NCBI GenBank assembly: GCA_965248155.1
Contig: CBDFIO010000002.1
Location: forward strand, 1,302,001-1,366,000
Direction of reading: 5' to 3'
DNA length: 64,000 nucleotides
Source: RFSX01 sp965248155
GTDB lineage: Bacteria > Bacteroidota > Bacteroidia > Chitinophagales > Saprospiraceae
Within the stretch, counting starts at the first letter, position 1, and the number at the start of each line of letters is the position of its first letter. Position numbers and translations under genes: made by a program. The notes under the pieces were generated by a model, which was not told the DNA's origin, did no database searches, and saw nothing but the letters and a program-made list of their open reading frames with translations. Positions 19,474-27,631 of this stretch are shown in pieces.

Positions 19474-19569
19474 GCATCAATACAGGAAATACTGGAGGAG
19501 ATCAATCAGGAGGAGGATCAATCAGGAGGAGGATCAAGTTCAGGATCAAATTATTCGGGTCGATGTTGA
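19474..19569 (+). pseudogene. Gly/Ser-rich C-terminal tail of a lost small protein
   Basis: After the IS scars a short frame ends GGGSSSGSNYSGRC and stop at 19567-19569. A 16-bp tandem duplication (19500-19531) shifts the frame. With one copy removed the tail would read GINTGNTGGDQSGGG followed by SSSGSNYSGRC. The start of the gene is lost under the insertion sequences. A small secreted peptide or precursor is possible, but nothing here proves it. Confidence 0.35.
19500..19531. repeat. 16-bp tandem duplication
   Basis: GATCAATCAGGAGGAG occurs twice back to back, followed by a degenerate third start GATCAAGTTCAG. Because 16 is not a multiple of three, it changes frame in the short Gly/Ser-rich remnant. 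Confidence 0.85.
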
Positions 19570-19612
19570 GTCTTGATATAATTCAGAGAATCTTGTTGTT
19601 GAAACCTTTCAA

Positions 19613-21136
19613 CTAGTTTAATTTTTGAATGAGCGTTGAATAAATTAATCTTTCTTTATTGTTTTTAGGCAAATATTCAACTGAATAAGTTCCATCAGGG
19701 AAACCTGAAATATCAACTCTCTCAATAAAATTTCCAGATACAAATTTTGTGCTGACAACAGGTTGTCCTGACATATTAGTAATTCTTATCCAACCATTAA
19801 AACCATTAGGAAGTTTTATGTCTATATGACTTGAAGCAGGATTAGGATAAATATTTAAATCTTTCCGTATAAGAATTGGTTCTCCAAATAAACTTGTAAG
19901 ACTAGAATCACAAATTTCCTGATCATCAATTCTGAATCTTGGAAAATATGGGAAGCTACCAGCAGAAGAATATTGAGGTAATTTTATTCCTTGCTGAACA
20001 AAATCACAAGCTTCACCTTTTTTGTCAGGATTATTGATAACATGAAACGAAAGTGAAGAACTTCCCGGTCTAATGTAAATTCTGCAATCTGGGCCTAACG
20101 AACCTTTGTAAAACTGAGTTGAAATAGGATCATTTATACCATTCCAGACATCAATCAATTCCAATCCATTTTTCAAGTCTTGCTCATGAGTATCAACTTG
20201 CCAAAGTGTATCTTGAGTTATTAAATATAAAAATCTTGAGTTGGGACTATATTCTATTCCTGAAAATATTGATGGATCGTTAATGGTCAATTGTCTTAAG
20301 TTGCTTAACAAGCCAGATTCTCTGTTGAAGTCATAAAAAAGCAAACCGTCCAATGTATTAAAATAAGCATATGTCTTGCCATCAGGCGAAAACTGAGCGG
20401 ACCCGGAAGCTGAAGCATTCCAATGAAACACAGGACCAATTCGTTGGCTATCTTGAACAGCAAAACCACTGTCAGTTAAAAGAATTCTATAATAGACATT
20501 ATCATCTTTCTTTGGTTGTAAAATCCAAAAGTCTTCTCCGTTTTGATGATTTATTGAACACAGGTAGGAAGACAAAAGATTAGTTTTAGCTTCCAGAAAA
20601 GGAATATTTTTTGAAACAACTTCACCTAATCCCTGATGTAGACTCATATCAATATAACTATACTTCAAGTATTTAATAAAAGTGGGGGGATCTAAATCTG
20701 GTTCATACTCATGGGTTTTATGAATTAAATAATAGCCATTTTCATTTCCTGGATCAGTTAATATCGTTATATTCTGATTTCCCGGATAACCAAAACCACA
20801 TTCACCTTTCTCAAATAGATCAAAAAACTTTCCTGCATTAATGCTGTCCCCGTTAACCATAACTTCATGATTGGAATTTGCTATCGCACACCCATTTGAA
20901 TAAAATAATAAATTACCTTCAGTGTCACAAATGAATGCATTATTTTGTCCAAATTGAAGTCCATTTTCAGCAACCTCAAATTTTAACGGCAATTTGTTGA
21001 AATCATATCGTAAAGCTTGTATGCCAGGTTCAAATTGTTGGTCATCACCAAACAACCATACATAATCTCTTTTATTCTGAGAAATCAACTGACTTGCCAG
21101 GAAAAGGAAAAAAAGAGTAATATTTAAAATACGCAT
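19613..21136 (-). CDS. Secreted beta-propeller-like protein with T9SS sorting domain
   Basis: This 507-residue protein has a signal peptide (MRILNITLFFLFLASQLISQ). A body with repeated blade-like strands follows (for example NAFICDTEGNLLFYSNGC, FSPDGKTYAYFNTLDGLLFY, SPNSRFLYLITQDTLWQVD). It ends in a type IX secretion sorting domain from about residue 430 (NIYPNPASSHIDIKLPNGFN ... YSTLIQKLN). It should be exported by the T9SS and released or attached to the surface. Proteins of this layout often describe themselves only as gliding- or propeller-like; the ligand is unknown. It lies 17 bp downstream of another T9SS-tailed gene and may share its transcript. Confidence 0.85.
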   Translation of the reverse strand: MRILNITLFFLFLASQLISQNKRDYVWLFGDDQQFEPGIQALRYDFNKLPLKFEVAENGLQFGQNNAFICDTEGNLLFYSNGCAIANSNHEVMVNGDSINAGKFFDLFEKGECGFGYPGNQNITILTDPGNENGYYLIHKTHEYEPDLDPPTFIKYLKYSYIDMSLHQGLGEVVSKNIPFLEAKTNLLSSYLCSINHQNGEDFWILQPKKDDNVYYRILLTDSGFAVQDSQRIGPVFHWNASASGSAQFSPDGKTYAYFNTLDGLLFYDFNRESGLLSNLRQLTINDPSIFSGIEYSPNSRFLYLITQDTLWQVDTHEQDLKNGLELIDVWNGINDPISTQFYKGSLGPDCRIYIRPGSSSLSFHVINNPDKKGEACDFVQQGIKLPQYSSAGSFPYFPRFRIDDQEICDSSLTSLFGEPILIRKDLNIYPNPASSHIDIKLPNGFNGWIRITNMSGQPVVSTKFVSGNFIERVDISGFPDGTYSVEYLPKNNKERLIYSTLIQKLN

Positions 21137-21152
21137 ATTAATAGATCTCTCT

Positions 21153-22216
21153 CTAATATAATCGATTATATGAAATAAATATTTTTCTTGTTATGATTTC
21201 ATTCTTAATTGTCTTGAATTGTTTGAAATAAACACCTGTGGGTAGTCCAAGAGTCAATATTCCAGGATAATCCAAATCCTCACCTGAATATACTTTATAA
21301 CCCAATGAATTATAAATAGTAATTGAAGAAGGAAATTGTATTGGATTGTCAATTAATTCTTGCTCATATCCCAAAATATTATTGAATACTTCATAATTAT
21401 GATATTGACCTTTATCAGAATTTCCTTTGCTGCTTTGTACACCACAGTTAGAATCTGAAAAAATACTTGTATTCCAATCTTGTACTATTGATCTTGCCCA
21501 GTGAACAACATCGCCATAATCAGATGAGCATAATTGAGCAATAGATTCTACTGCATTCTTTTCCAATATTGTCAAGCTATCTCCTTGAAGTAATTTAATT
21601 ACAACTAAGTAAGTTTCAATCCATTTCATAGAGATTTCACTTACACATTCAAGTCCTTGTAAATTGTTTTTTTGTACAGATAATTCGGTTGAAATATTTA
21701 TGTCTTTTTGATTTTCTAGATTTTCAATTTGATATAAATATGTTGATTCAGAACCATTTTGGAGACTATCTATTGAAAATATGAGAAGTTTTACCAATGA
21801 ATCAATAGAATTGTTTATTGGTTCCTCTCCAACAAATAAATCCTTAATTGCTAAATCTGCGTTTACTAAGTTCTTCAAACCACACTCATTTTCATTATTC
21901 CATGCAACCAAAATACATGACGGCCAATTATTCGTTGGAATATTTTTCAAAAAGTAACGATAAAGGTGAATGATTCTAATCCAATAAGCTTTTGAATTAG
22001 TGATTTTCAGAGATTCTAACCTTTGTAAATAATCACACATTGCTACCTGATTCATCATCCGATATCGCATGTTCATTCCTTTCATTCCACATGAATGATT
22101 TATATTTTGTGGGTTAGTTCTAAAACGCACAAAATCTTGTGGACTCCAACTATCAGGTGTTGAATCAAATTGGTCATTAATAATAAATGTAGACTTTTCA
22201 ATTTCGTATGTTGATA
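21153..22216 (-). pseudogene. T9SS-sorted protein, 5' end cut off by IS3 copy B
   Basis: The open frame runs into the IS3 left end at 22217; its apparent start (ATG at 22244) is IS sequence. The native part, about 350 residues, has no clear catalytic motif. Its last 65 residues form a type IX sorting domain (SSITIYNSLGYKVYSGEDLD ... KIFISYNRLY). The middle is rich in Asn and Ser with Cys pairs. Without its signal peptide it cannot be exported. On the far side of the IS a different gene is broken, so the missing half is not next door. Confidence 0.78.
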
Positions 22217-22291
22217 TGTAAATCGTCAAATAAAAGTGGACCATTAAGTGAATAAAATTAAGTTATACATAACTATTAAATTCACTTTATT

Positions 22292-22642
22292 ATGAACAAG
22301 AAAAACAAATCAGCAGAATCTTATGTCCGAGATGTAAAAAGAAGGACAAGACGTAAATTTTCTACAGAAGAAAAGATTAGAATAGTCATTGAAGGATTAA
22401 GAGGAGAACAAAGTGTTGCTTCTCTTTGTAGAAGAGAAGAGATTTCACAACCACTATATTATAAGTGGAGTAAAGATTTCATGGAAGCAGGGAAGAAACG
22501 TTTAAAGGGAGACACAGAACGTGAAGCCAATACTTCAGAAGTTCAACATCTAAAGACAGAAAATCAAGACCTTAAAGAGGTAGTAGCAGAACTTACTCTA
22601 AAAAATCGTGTGCTTAAAAAAAGCTTGAATGGAGTAAAATAA
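22292..22642 (+). CDS. IS3-family transposase OrfA
   Basis: This 116-residue protein has an HTH_Tnp_1/IS911-type helix-turn-helix (FSTEEKIRIVIEGLRGEQSV then ASLCRREEISQPLYYKWS). A leucine-heptad coiled coil follows (about residues 82-110, HLKTENQDLKEVVAELTLKN). It binds the inverted repeats and oligomerises. It is intact, unlike in copy A. Confidence 0.93.
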   Translation: MNKKNKSAESYVRDVKRRTRRKFSTEEKIRIVIEGLRGEQSVASLCRREEISQPLYYKWSKDFMEAGKKRLKGDTEREANTSEVQHLKTENQDLKEVVAELTLKNRVLKKSLNGVK

Positions 22643-22656
22643 AATTCAAGAAGTAT

Positions 22657-23640
22657 ATGCGATTTACAGCAAAAGAAAAGATGGAACTGATTAGGCTGGT
22701 TGAGCAATCCGAATGGAGTGTTAGAAGAACTCTCAAGGAAATTGGTATTCACAAATCAACCTTTTACAACTGGTATAAGAAATATCGGGAAAATGGAATT
22801 GTAGGATTAGAGGAAAAGAAAAGTACAAGGAAGCATTACTGGAACAAGATTCCTGATCGGATCAGGTCTAATATATTGAATCTGGCACTGGAAGTTTCAG
22901 AGCTTTCTTGTAGAGAATTGGCTTGCAGGTATACTGATGAGAATCAATACTTTATAAGCGAAAGCAGTGTTTACAGAATATTGAAATCTGCTGGACTGAT
23001 AAACCCTCCTCATTATGATTTAATATCTGCCGCAGATGAATTTAAAGACAAAACAACAACTGTCAATCAAATGTGGCAAACTGATTTTACTTATTTCAAA
23101 ATCATTGGCTGGGGATGGTATTACCTATCGACTATATTAGATGATTATTCTAGGTACATTATAAGTTGGGAGTTGTGCTCAACGATGAAAACCCTTGATG
23201 TAAAAAATACTTTGAATCAGGCATTAAACCATCCAAATGTAAATTTGAATAAACCGCCTAAGTTATTATCTGATAATGGATCTTGTTATTTAAGTCAAGA
23301 GTTGAGCTCTTATTTGGATGATTACAAAATTAAACATGTGAGAGGAAGACCTGGTCATCCTCAAACGCAAGGCAAGATTGAAAGGTATCACAGAACAATG
23401 AAAAATGTAATTAAACTGGATCATTATTACAGCCCAGGTGAATTGAGTTTTCCTCTTTCACAATTTGTAAAATATTATAACCATCACAGATATCATGAAT
23501 CTTTACAAAACTTGACACCAGCAGATGTTTATTATGGATTAAAAGAAGAAAAACTGAAGAGAAGAAAATTATGTAAACACAAAACATTTAAAAAACGCAG
23601 ACAAAAATATTTCAATTTAACTTTTAAAAGTGTAACTTAA
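22657..23640 (+). CDS. IS3-family transposase OrfB (DDE integrase core)
   Basis: This 327-residue protein is about 98 percent identical by eye to the OrfB of copy A, with substitutions such as N for D in IRSNIL and P for R in LSFPLSQ. The DDE residues lie in WQTDFTYFKI, LLSDNGSCY and GKIERYHRTMK. It starts 14 bp after the orfA stop. As both frames are open this copy is the likely source of any transposition activity for the family here. Confidence 0.95.
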   Translation: MRFTAKEKMELIRLVEQSEWSVRRTLKEIGIHKSTFYNWYKKYRENGIVGLEEKKSTRKHYWNKIPDRIRSNILNLALEVSELSCRELACRYTDENQYFISESSVYRILKSAGLINPPHYDLISAADEFKDKTTTVNQMWQTDFTYFKIIGWGWYYLSTILDDYSRYIISWELCSTMKTLDVKNTLNQALNHPNVNLNKPPKLLSDNGSCYLSQELSSYLDDYKIKHVRGRPGHPQTQGKIERYHRTMKNVIKLDHYYSPGELSFPLSQFVKYYNHHRYHESLQNLTPADVYYGLKEEKLKRRKLCKHKTFKKRRQKYFNLTFKSVT

Positions 23641-23680
23641 TTTTATTCACTTATTGTCCACTTTGGTTTGAAGACCTACA

Positions 23681-24599
23681 AATAGCATTTTCGTCTAAAA
23701 GTTGTTGCCAGTTAAGATCGTACTTTTGAATAACATCTTTCCATTTTGATCTATTTTCACTTCTATCAACAGATATACTTATTATGTTAAAGCCATAGTT
23801 TCTGTAATCATGATATAACTCTTTTAGAGTGGGGAAAGATTTAATGCACGGTATACATCCACTGAACCAATAATAAATTAAAGTATACTTTGAATCTTGA
23901 GAGATACTAATTTCTTTCTTTTCAAAGTCAGTATCTAAAAGTACTAGATTTGAAAATGGTTGATTCTCTTTTATTTAATTTTTTCCAAAGTCTTTCTTTC
24001 TTTATTTGGTCTGAAAAAGATACAAGAACTTTATCTAACATATCATTGTGCCCCTTAAATTCATAGCGTTCGATTAAAAACCAAAGAGCCACATATGAGT
24101 CAGGATAAAGCAAAACGTAGTCCAAAAGTTTTTCTTCAAATTCTTTTTCATGAAGAATACGATAATAGCTAAATGAATTTGACATACAATCGTATTCAGA
24201 TCCAAATATAAACGGTTTAAATTTGGAATTAAATTCATTATGTGTTTTGCCATCAATTTCACTACAATATGAGTTTAGGTGCAATTCGACACTTTTTGTG
24301 CTAGGATCAATGAAATACTCCCCAAATCGAAATGGAATTGAATCCATTTCATTTGTAAAACCTATATAATAAAGATGTGGATATAATAAATCATCTGCTT
24401 TAATCTCGAAATTATTATTAATAATTTTTCCATCCAGCACATTTGCTTCATAGAACGTACTATCGATCAATGCATTAGAAAATCTTATTGTATTGTCCAA
24501 CCCGTCTTCAAATCCTTTAATTGATCCAACAATTGTTTTACCACCTGGTAGACAAGCATAAAATAACAACATCAAGATTAAAGCAAATAAATTCTTCAT
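23681..24599 (-). pseudogene. Thioredoxin-like (ResA/DUF4369-type) lipoprotein, frameshifted and cut by IS3
   Basis: The first 223 codons (24599 to 23928) give a lipoprotein signal (LILMLLFYACLPGGK) and a DUF4369-like N-terminal domain (TIVGSIKGFEDGLDNTIRFS). A shift by one frame near 23955-23970 leads into NQPFSNLVLLDTDFEKKEIS and YYWFSGCIPCIKSFPTLKEL, a thioredoxin fold with a CIPC redox motif. That frame then reaches the IS3 end at 23681 after WKDVIQKYDLNWQQLLDENA. So the gene has two lesions. Such periplasmic thiol oxidoreductases accompany Cys-rich peptide precursors in Bacteroidota; here it directly follows one (1 bp gap). Confidence 0.82.
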
Positions 24600-24600
24600 T

Positions 24601-24825
24601 TTAGGCTACGCAACAATAATTACACCTAACGTTTGGCTCACCTGGACCTGGCATTGGGTGAATTATTAGACTTCCACATCCCGTAGAACATTGTGGAATA
24701 CTATAACACCCGTCAGTAATTACTGGACCATTGGGTCCCCCTCCTTCTCCAGTGCCTCCTCTAATCTTCCTCATATCATCCCGGCTTAAACAATTCTTAA
24801 AAGAATTCAAATTAATTTTTTTCAT
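24601..24825 (-). CDS. GG-leader peptide precursor (RiPP/bacteriocin-like), Cys-rich core
   Basis: This 74-residue peptide has a leader, MKKINLNSFKNCLSRDDMRK followed by IRGG, that matches the Bacteroidota GG-precursor pattern (MKKL.L..F...LSR.EM..I.GG). Cleavage after GG by a peptidase-containing ABC transporter would release a core of about 50 residues. The core has Gly and Pro stretches (TGEGGGPNG, HPMPGPGEP) and six Cys (CYSIPQC, STGC, RCNYCC). No maturase or transporter gene is in the window. The gene is sandwiched between a beta-propeller lipoprotein and a thioredoxin-like lipoprotein, a usual company for this class. Whether the Cys form disulfides or carry modifications is unknown. Confidence 0.82.
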   Translation of the reverse strand: MKKINLNSFKNCLSRDDMRKIRGGTGEGGGPNGPVITDGCYSIPQCSTGCGSLIIHPMPGPGEPNVRCNYCCVA

Positions 24826-24868
24826 ATTTGTACTTTTAATGTTAAAGAATATTTTCTTCGATAATTTA

Positions 24869-25885
24869 TTAAGTTTGCTCGACTAATCTTACATGTAAGT
24901 CTTTTGCAACTGTATTTCCAGCATATTTTAGTTTAATACTCAAGTATATTTTATCCTTATTTCCAATTCTACCTGTTGTTACAAAGAAGTTATCACTCAG
25001 ATTACTTCGAAATTCCCATCGTAAGCCCATCCATGTCGAGCCTAAAAAATTATCTGTGTCCTGAACATGCAACTTTCCAACAAGAGATAATTTTTGTCCT
25101 GCAATTATGACTTCGGGTTTGTGAATAGAATTTTTGGTTTTTTCAATAAACTCACCTTCGTGATTATAAACGCATATGATGTTCTTATGGGAATCAGAAA
25201 TGTAAATAAAATTTTCATCTGAACACATTCCTATAGGCCATTTGAATTTTTGATTTTCACCAAAAGAAAAGTCAAATTCTCCCGAATTATAGAATACTTT
25301 GACCTCTTTGTTTCCAGAATCAAGAACATAAATCTTATCATTCAATAACATTACATTGCTTGGTTTCTCCAGACTTTGATTGTCTTCTTGTCCATCAATA
25401 ATAATCTTGAAATCATCTTTAGAATATAGAACCCGATCGTTCTGGTGGTCTACGATGGCATAGTTATTAATGTCTATAGCATCAGCCGATGTAGGTCCAC
25501 TCAACTCTGAAAATGACAACAATTTGTACAGTGGCCCTCCTCGGAATACATATATGGTGTCCTTATAAAAAGAAGGTATCAACAAGCGGCTTTTTTTTGA
25601 TTCAATATATACCGGGGTTGATACAGATACCTTTTGTTGAATACTGCCGTCCAATGTATCAAAGATCAAAATCTCATCTCGCGAGGAATCTGAAACCAAT
25701 AGCAGTCTGTCATGATTAGTGATTCCAGTAGGTGTGAAATTTTCTACTGCTATAGTTCTATACAGAGACCAATTTTCAGAATTAGCTTTAGTACAAGATT
25801 CCAAAACGATAGACATATACGCTAAACCAATAAATAATAGTAGGCCAAGCACTTTAATCGAAAATGAGAATTTCTGAATTTTCAT
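24869..25885 (-). CDS. Six-bladed beta-propeller (NHL-like) lipoprotein
   Basis: This 338-residue protein has a lipobox signal (YMSIVLESC, Cys at about 31) followed by NHL/6-bladed propeller blades. Blade-like phrases include LLLVSDSSRDEILIFDTLDG, YVLDSGNKEVKVFYNSGEFD and IYISDSHKNIICVYNHEGEF. The BF-type 6-bladed propeller family is often encoded beside GG-leader peptides in Bacteroidota. It is the first gene of the minus-strand peptide locus, 43 bp upstream of the precursor, and has a TACTTTTG box about 20 bp before its start. It probably sits on the outer or inner membrane facing the periplasm; its partner is not known. Confidence 0.8.
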   Translation of the reverse strand: MKIQKFSFSIKVLGLLLFIGLAYMSIVLESCTKANSENWSLYRTIAVENFTPTGITNHDRLLLVSDSSRDEILIFDTLDGSIQQKVSVSTPVYIESKKSRLLIPSFYKDTIYVFRGGPLYKLLSFSELSGPTSADAIDINNYAIVDHQNDRVLYSKDDFKIIIDGQEDNQSLEKPSNVMLLNDKIYVLDSGNKEVKVFYNSGEFDFSFGENQKFKWPIGMCSDENFIYISDSHKNIICVYNHEGEFIEKTKNSIHKPEVIIAGQKLSLVGKLHVQDTDNFLGSTWMGLRWEFRSNLSDNFFVTTGRIGNKDKIYLSIKLKYAGNTVAKDLHVRLVEQT

Positions 25886-25904
25886 GTTAATATTTAAAAC
25901 GGTA

Positions 25905-25912
25905 CAAAAGTA
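25905..25912 (-). promoter_or_regulatory. Putative -7 box for the peptide locus
   Basis: On the minus strand TACTTTTG fits the Bacteroidota -7 consensus TAnnTTTG, 20 bp before the propeller-lipoprotein start. No convincing TTTG -33 box lies upstream, so this is tentative. Confidence 0.35.
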
Positions 25913-25963
25913 AAATATTCAATTTCATATTTAACTTAATCTTTAATACATATTTCTATTTTC

Positions 25964-25994
25964 TTTCGTTTTAGAAACAGTTGTGCTATCTTTA
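25964..25994 (+). promoter_or_regulatory. Putative promoter of the lytic transglycosylase gene
   Basis: TTTCG at 25964-25968 and TATCTTTA at 25987-25994, 18 bp apart, resemble the Bacteroidota TTTG / TAnnTTTG pair, about 25 bp before the start at 26019. Confidence 0.4.
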
Positions 25995-26018
25995 TATTAA
26001 AGAAAACTATAATATGTT

Positions 26019-26924
26019 ATGAAGGGTAAATTTATAATTGGACTTGTTGTTGGATTTATACTGGCATCTATTGGAGGAAGTTCTATCCTGGACGCCAATG
26101 TTCAAGACCAAAAATCAATCGTCAGTTCTTTGCCTCAGATTATTGAATCAGTCGATCTAAATAAAGGGTTTTCCTTAGCAGGAGAATTTATGCCCGACAA
26201 TTTTGACACCAGAGAAAGATTAGATCGAGAGCTTTCAGTGAATGCTTATTGGCATTCAAGTACCTTGCTCAATATTAAATCAGCAAATAGATTTTTTCCT
26301 ACTATAGAAAAAATATTGTCTAAAAATGGTGTTCCAGATGATTTCAAATATTTAGCGGTTGCAGAAAGCAACCTTCGTAATGTAAGCTCTCCGGCTTCAG
26401 CTAAAGGATTTTGGCAATTCAGGAAATTGGCTGCAAAAGAATTTGGTCTGGAAGTTAATGATGAGGTTGATGAACGTTACCATCTTGAAAAAGCAACTAA
26501 AGCAGCTTGCCTATATCTAAAGCAATTGCATAAGAGATTTGGCAATTGGACAAATGCAGCTGCCGCTTATAATATTGGACCTACAAATTTTTCGAGAATT
26601 TTAAAAGCTCAGGGAGAAAAGAGCTTTTATGATCTTAACTTGAATGATGAGACAAGCAGATACGTTTTTCGATTAATTGCGATTAAAGAAATAATGAAAA
26701 CCCCTGACCGGTTTGGTTTCTATTTAGATGCTTATGAAAAATATCCGCCTTTAAGCGATTATAAAGAAATAAAAGTGTCAAGTTCTGTAGATAGTTGGGG
26801 TGAATTTGCTAAAAAACACAATATATCCTACAGAATGTTGAAAATTTATAACCCATGGTTAAGAGATACCAAACTGACTGTAATTAAAAACACCTACTAT
26901 CTTAAGATACCTAAGCTTTCATAA
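26019..26924 (+). CDS. Membrane-bound lytic transglycosylase, SLT domain (MltD-like)
   Basis: This 301-residue protein has one N-terminal span (about 5-25). An SLT-type lysozyme-fold domain follows (about 80-220): VPDDFKYLAVAESNLRNVSS holds the catalytic Glu, followed by SAKGFWQFRKLAAKEFGL and TNAAAAYNIGPTNFSRIL. A short LysM-like end follows (WGEFAKKHNISYRMLKIYNP, about 255-300). It cleaves the glycan strands of peptidoglycan to 1,6-anhydro ends in the periplasm. It is divergent from the peptide locus and a second MltD-like gene lies 700 bp on. Confidence 0.88.
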   Translation: MKGKFIIGLVVGFILASIGGSSILDANVQDQKSIVSSLPQIIESVDLNKGFSLAGEFMPDNFDTRERLDRELSVNAYWHSSTLLNIKSANRFFPTIEKILSKNGVPDDFKYLAVAESNLRNVSSPASAKGFWQFRKLAAKEFGLEVNDEVDERYHLEKATKAACLYLKQLHKRFGNWTNAAAAYNIGPTNFSRILKAQGEKSFYDLNLNDETSRYVFRLIAIKEIMKTPDRFGFYLDAYEKYPPLSDYKEIKVSSSVDSWGEFAKKHNISYRMLKIYNPWLRDTKLTVIKNTYYLKIPKLS

Positions 26925-26956
26925 TACTATCATAAGGACGATACTTAAAACAATTA

Positions 26957-27000
26957 AGCCATTTTGGTAGTCGCTTTTAATTTTTAATGTCATTTTGGCA
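26957..27000. promoter_or_regulatory. Paired CATTTTGG repeats upstream of the heat-shock gene
   Basis: AGCCATTTTGGTA (26957-26969) and TGTCATTTTGGCA (26988-27000) share CATTTTGG with an offset of 31 bp, about three helix turns, and each is an imperfect palindrome. They lie about 100 bp before the Hsp20 start and may bind a stress regulator. Confidence 0.35.
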
Positions 27001-27101
27001 GTATTTCTTTGCTTTTCCTGCTTAAATGTCTTAGAATTTGGCATGGAACAACAATTGATCAATGAGATGTGTATTCAATTAACAATTAAAAAATAATACA
27101 C

Positions 27102-27548
27102 ATGAATTTGATAAAAATTAATAAGCCTTCACAAGTACCCCAGTTTACGAATGTATTGGATGACATTTTTAACAGTAGTTTTTCAGATCTTATAGGAGCT
27201 GATTTCTCAGCCAAAAGTCCTTCGGTTAATATTCTGGAAAATGAAAATTCATTTCTTATTGAATTAGCGGTTCCCGGTATCAATAAAGATAATATCGACA
27301 TCCAGGTTGAAAAAGACCAATTAATTATTTCTTCAGCAAAAGAAGAAGTAAAAGATGAATCAGATGAGAATCTCAATTTCAGAAAAAGAGAATTTAATTA
27401 TTTCTCATTCAAAAAGTCATTCCATCTACCAGAAACTATAGACTCGGATAAGATAGATGCACAATATGAAAACGGAGTATTAAAAGTGAAACTTGAAAAA
27501 CTTGAGGCTGCAAAAGATAAAGCACCTCGATCAATTAAAATTAAGTAA
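27102..27548 (+). CDS. Small heat-shock protein, Hsp20/alpha-crystallin family
   Basis: This 148-residue protein has a short N-terminal arm. The alpha-crystallin domain is at about 42-140 (NENSFLIELAVPGINKDNID, DQLIISSAKEE, and the conserved GVLKVKLEK near the end). A final SIKIK tail could dock into the neighbour subunit in place of the usual I-x-I. It is a cytosolic holdase that binds unfolded proteins under stress. The gene stands alone and ends at a strong hairpin terminator. Paired CATTTTGG repeats upstream may be its control site. Confidence 0.93.
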   Translation: MNLIKINKPSQVPQFTNVLDDIFNSSFSDLIGADFSAKSPSVNILENENSFLIELAVPGINKDNIDIQVEKDQLIISSAKEEVKDESDENLNFRKREFNYFSFKKSFHLPETIDSDKIDAQYENGVLKVKLEKLEAAKDKAPRSIKIK

Positions 27549-27570
27549 GTAATTGAGTTGGTTAAATATG

Positions 27571-27606
27571 AAAAAGGTGAGTTTGACGCTAGTCAACTCA
27601 CCTTTT
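27571..27606. terminator. Bidirectional rho-independent terminator
   Basis: AAAAGGTGAGTT (27572-27583) pairs with AACTCACCTTTT (27595-27606), with inner GAC/GTC pairs. A-runs and T-runs on both sides let it serve the Hsp20 gene on the plus strand and the transglycosylase gene on the minus strand. Confidence 0.85.
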
Positions 27607-27631
27607 CTTTTTGGTATATATTGAGGGTAAT

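Larger units (their letters stand above)
22217..23680 (+). mobile_element. IS3-family insertion sequence, copy B (1464 bp, both genes intact)
   Basis: The left end is TGTAAATCGTCAAATAAAAG and the right end, as complement, TGTAGGTCTTCAAACCAAAG. Length is identical to copy A and the sequence is nearly so, in opposite orientation. OrfA and OrfB are both open. Flanks (GATA left, AATA right) show no clear duplication. A 5'-truncated T9SS gene lies on the left and a 3'-truncated thioredoxin-like gene on the right, so sequence between them was lost or moved. Confidence 0.94.

Noticed and set aside
26988..27018. Sigma-54-type promoter TTGGCAG...TTTGCT before hsp20
   Set aside because: The GG-to-GC spacing is 14 rather than 12, so it does not fit the -24/-12 rule.
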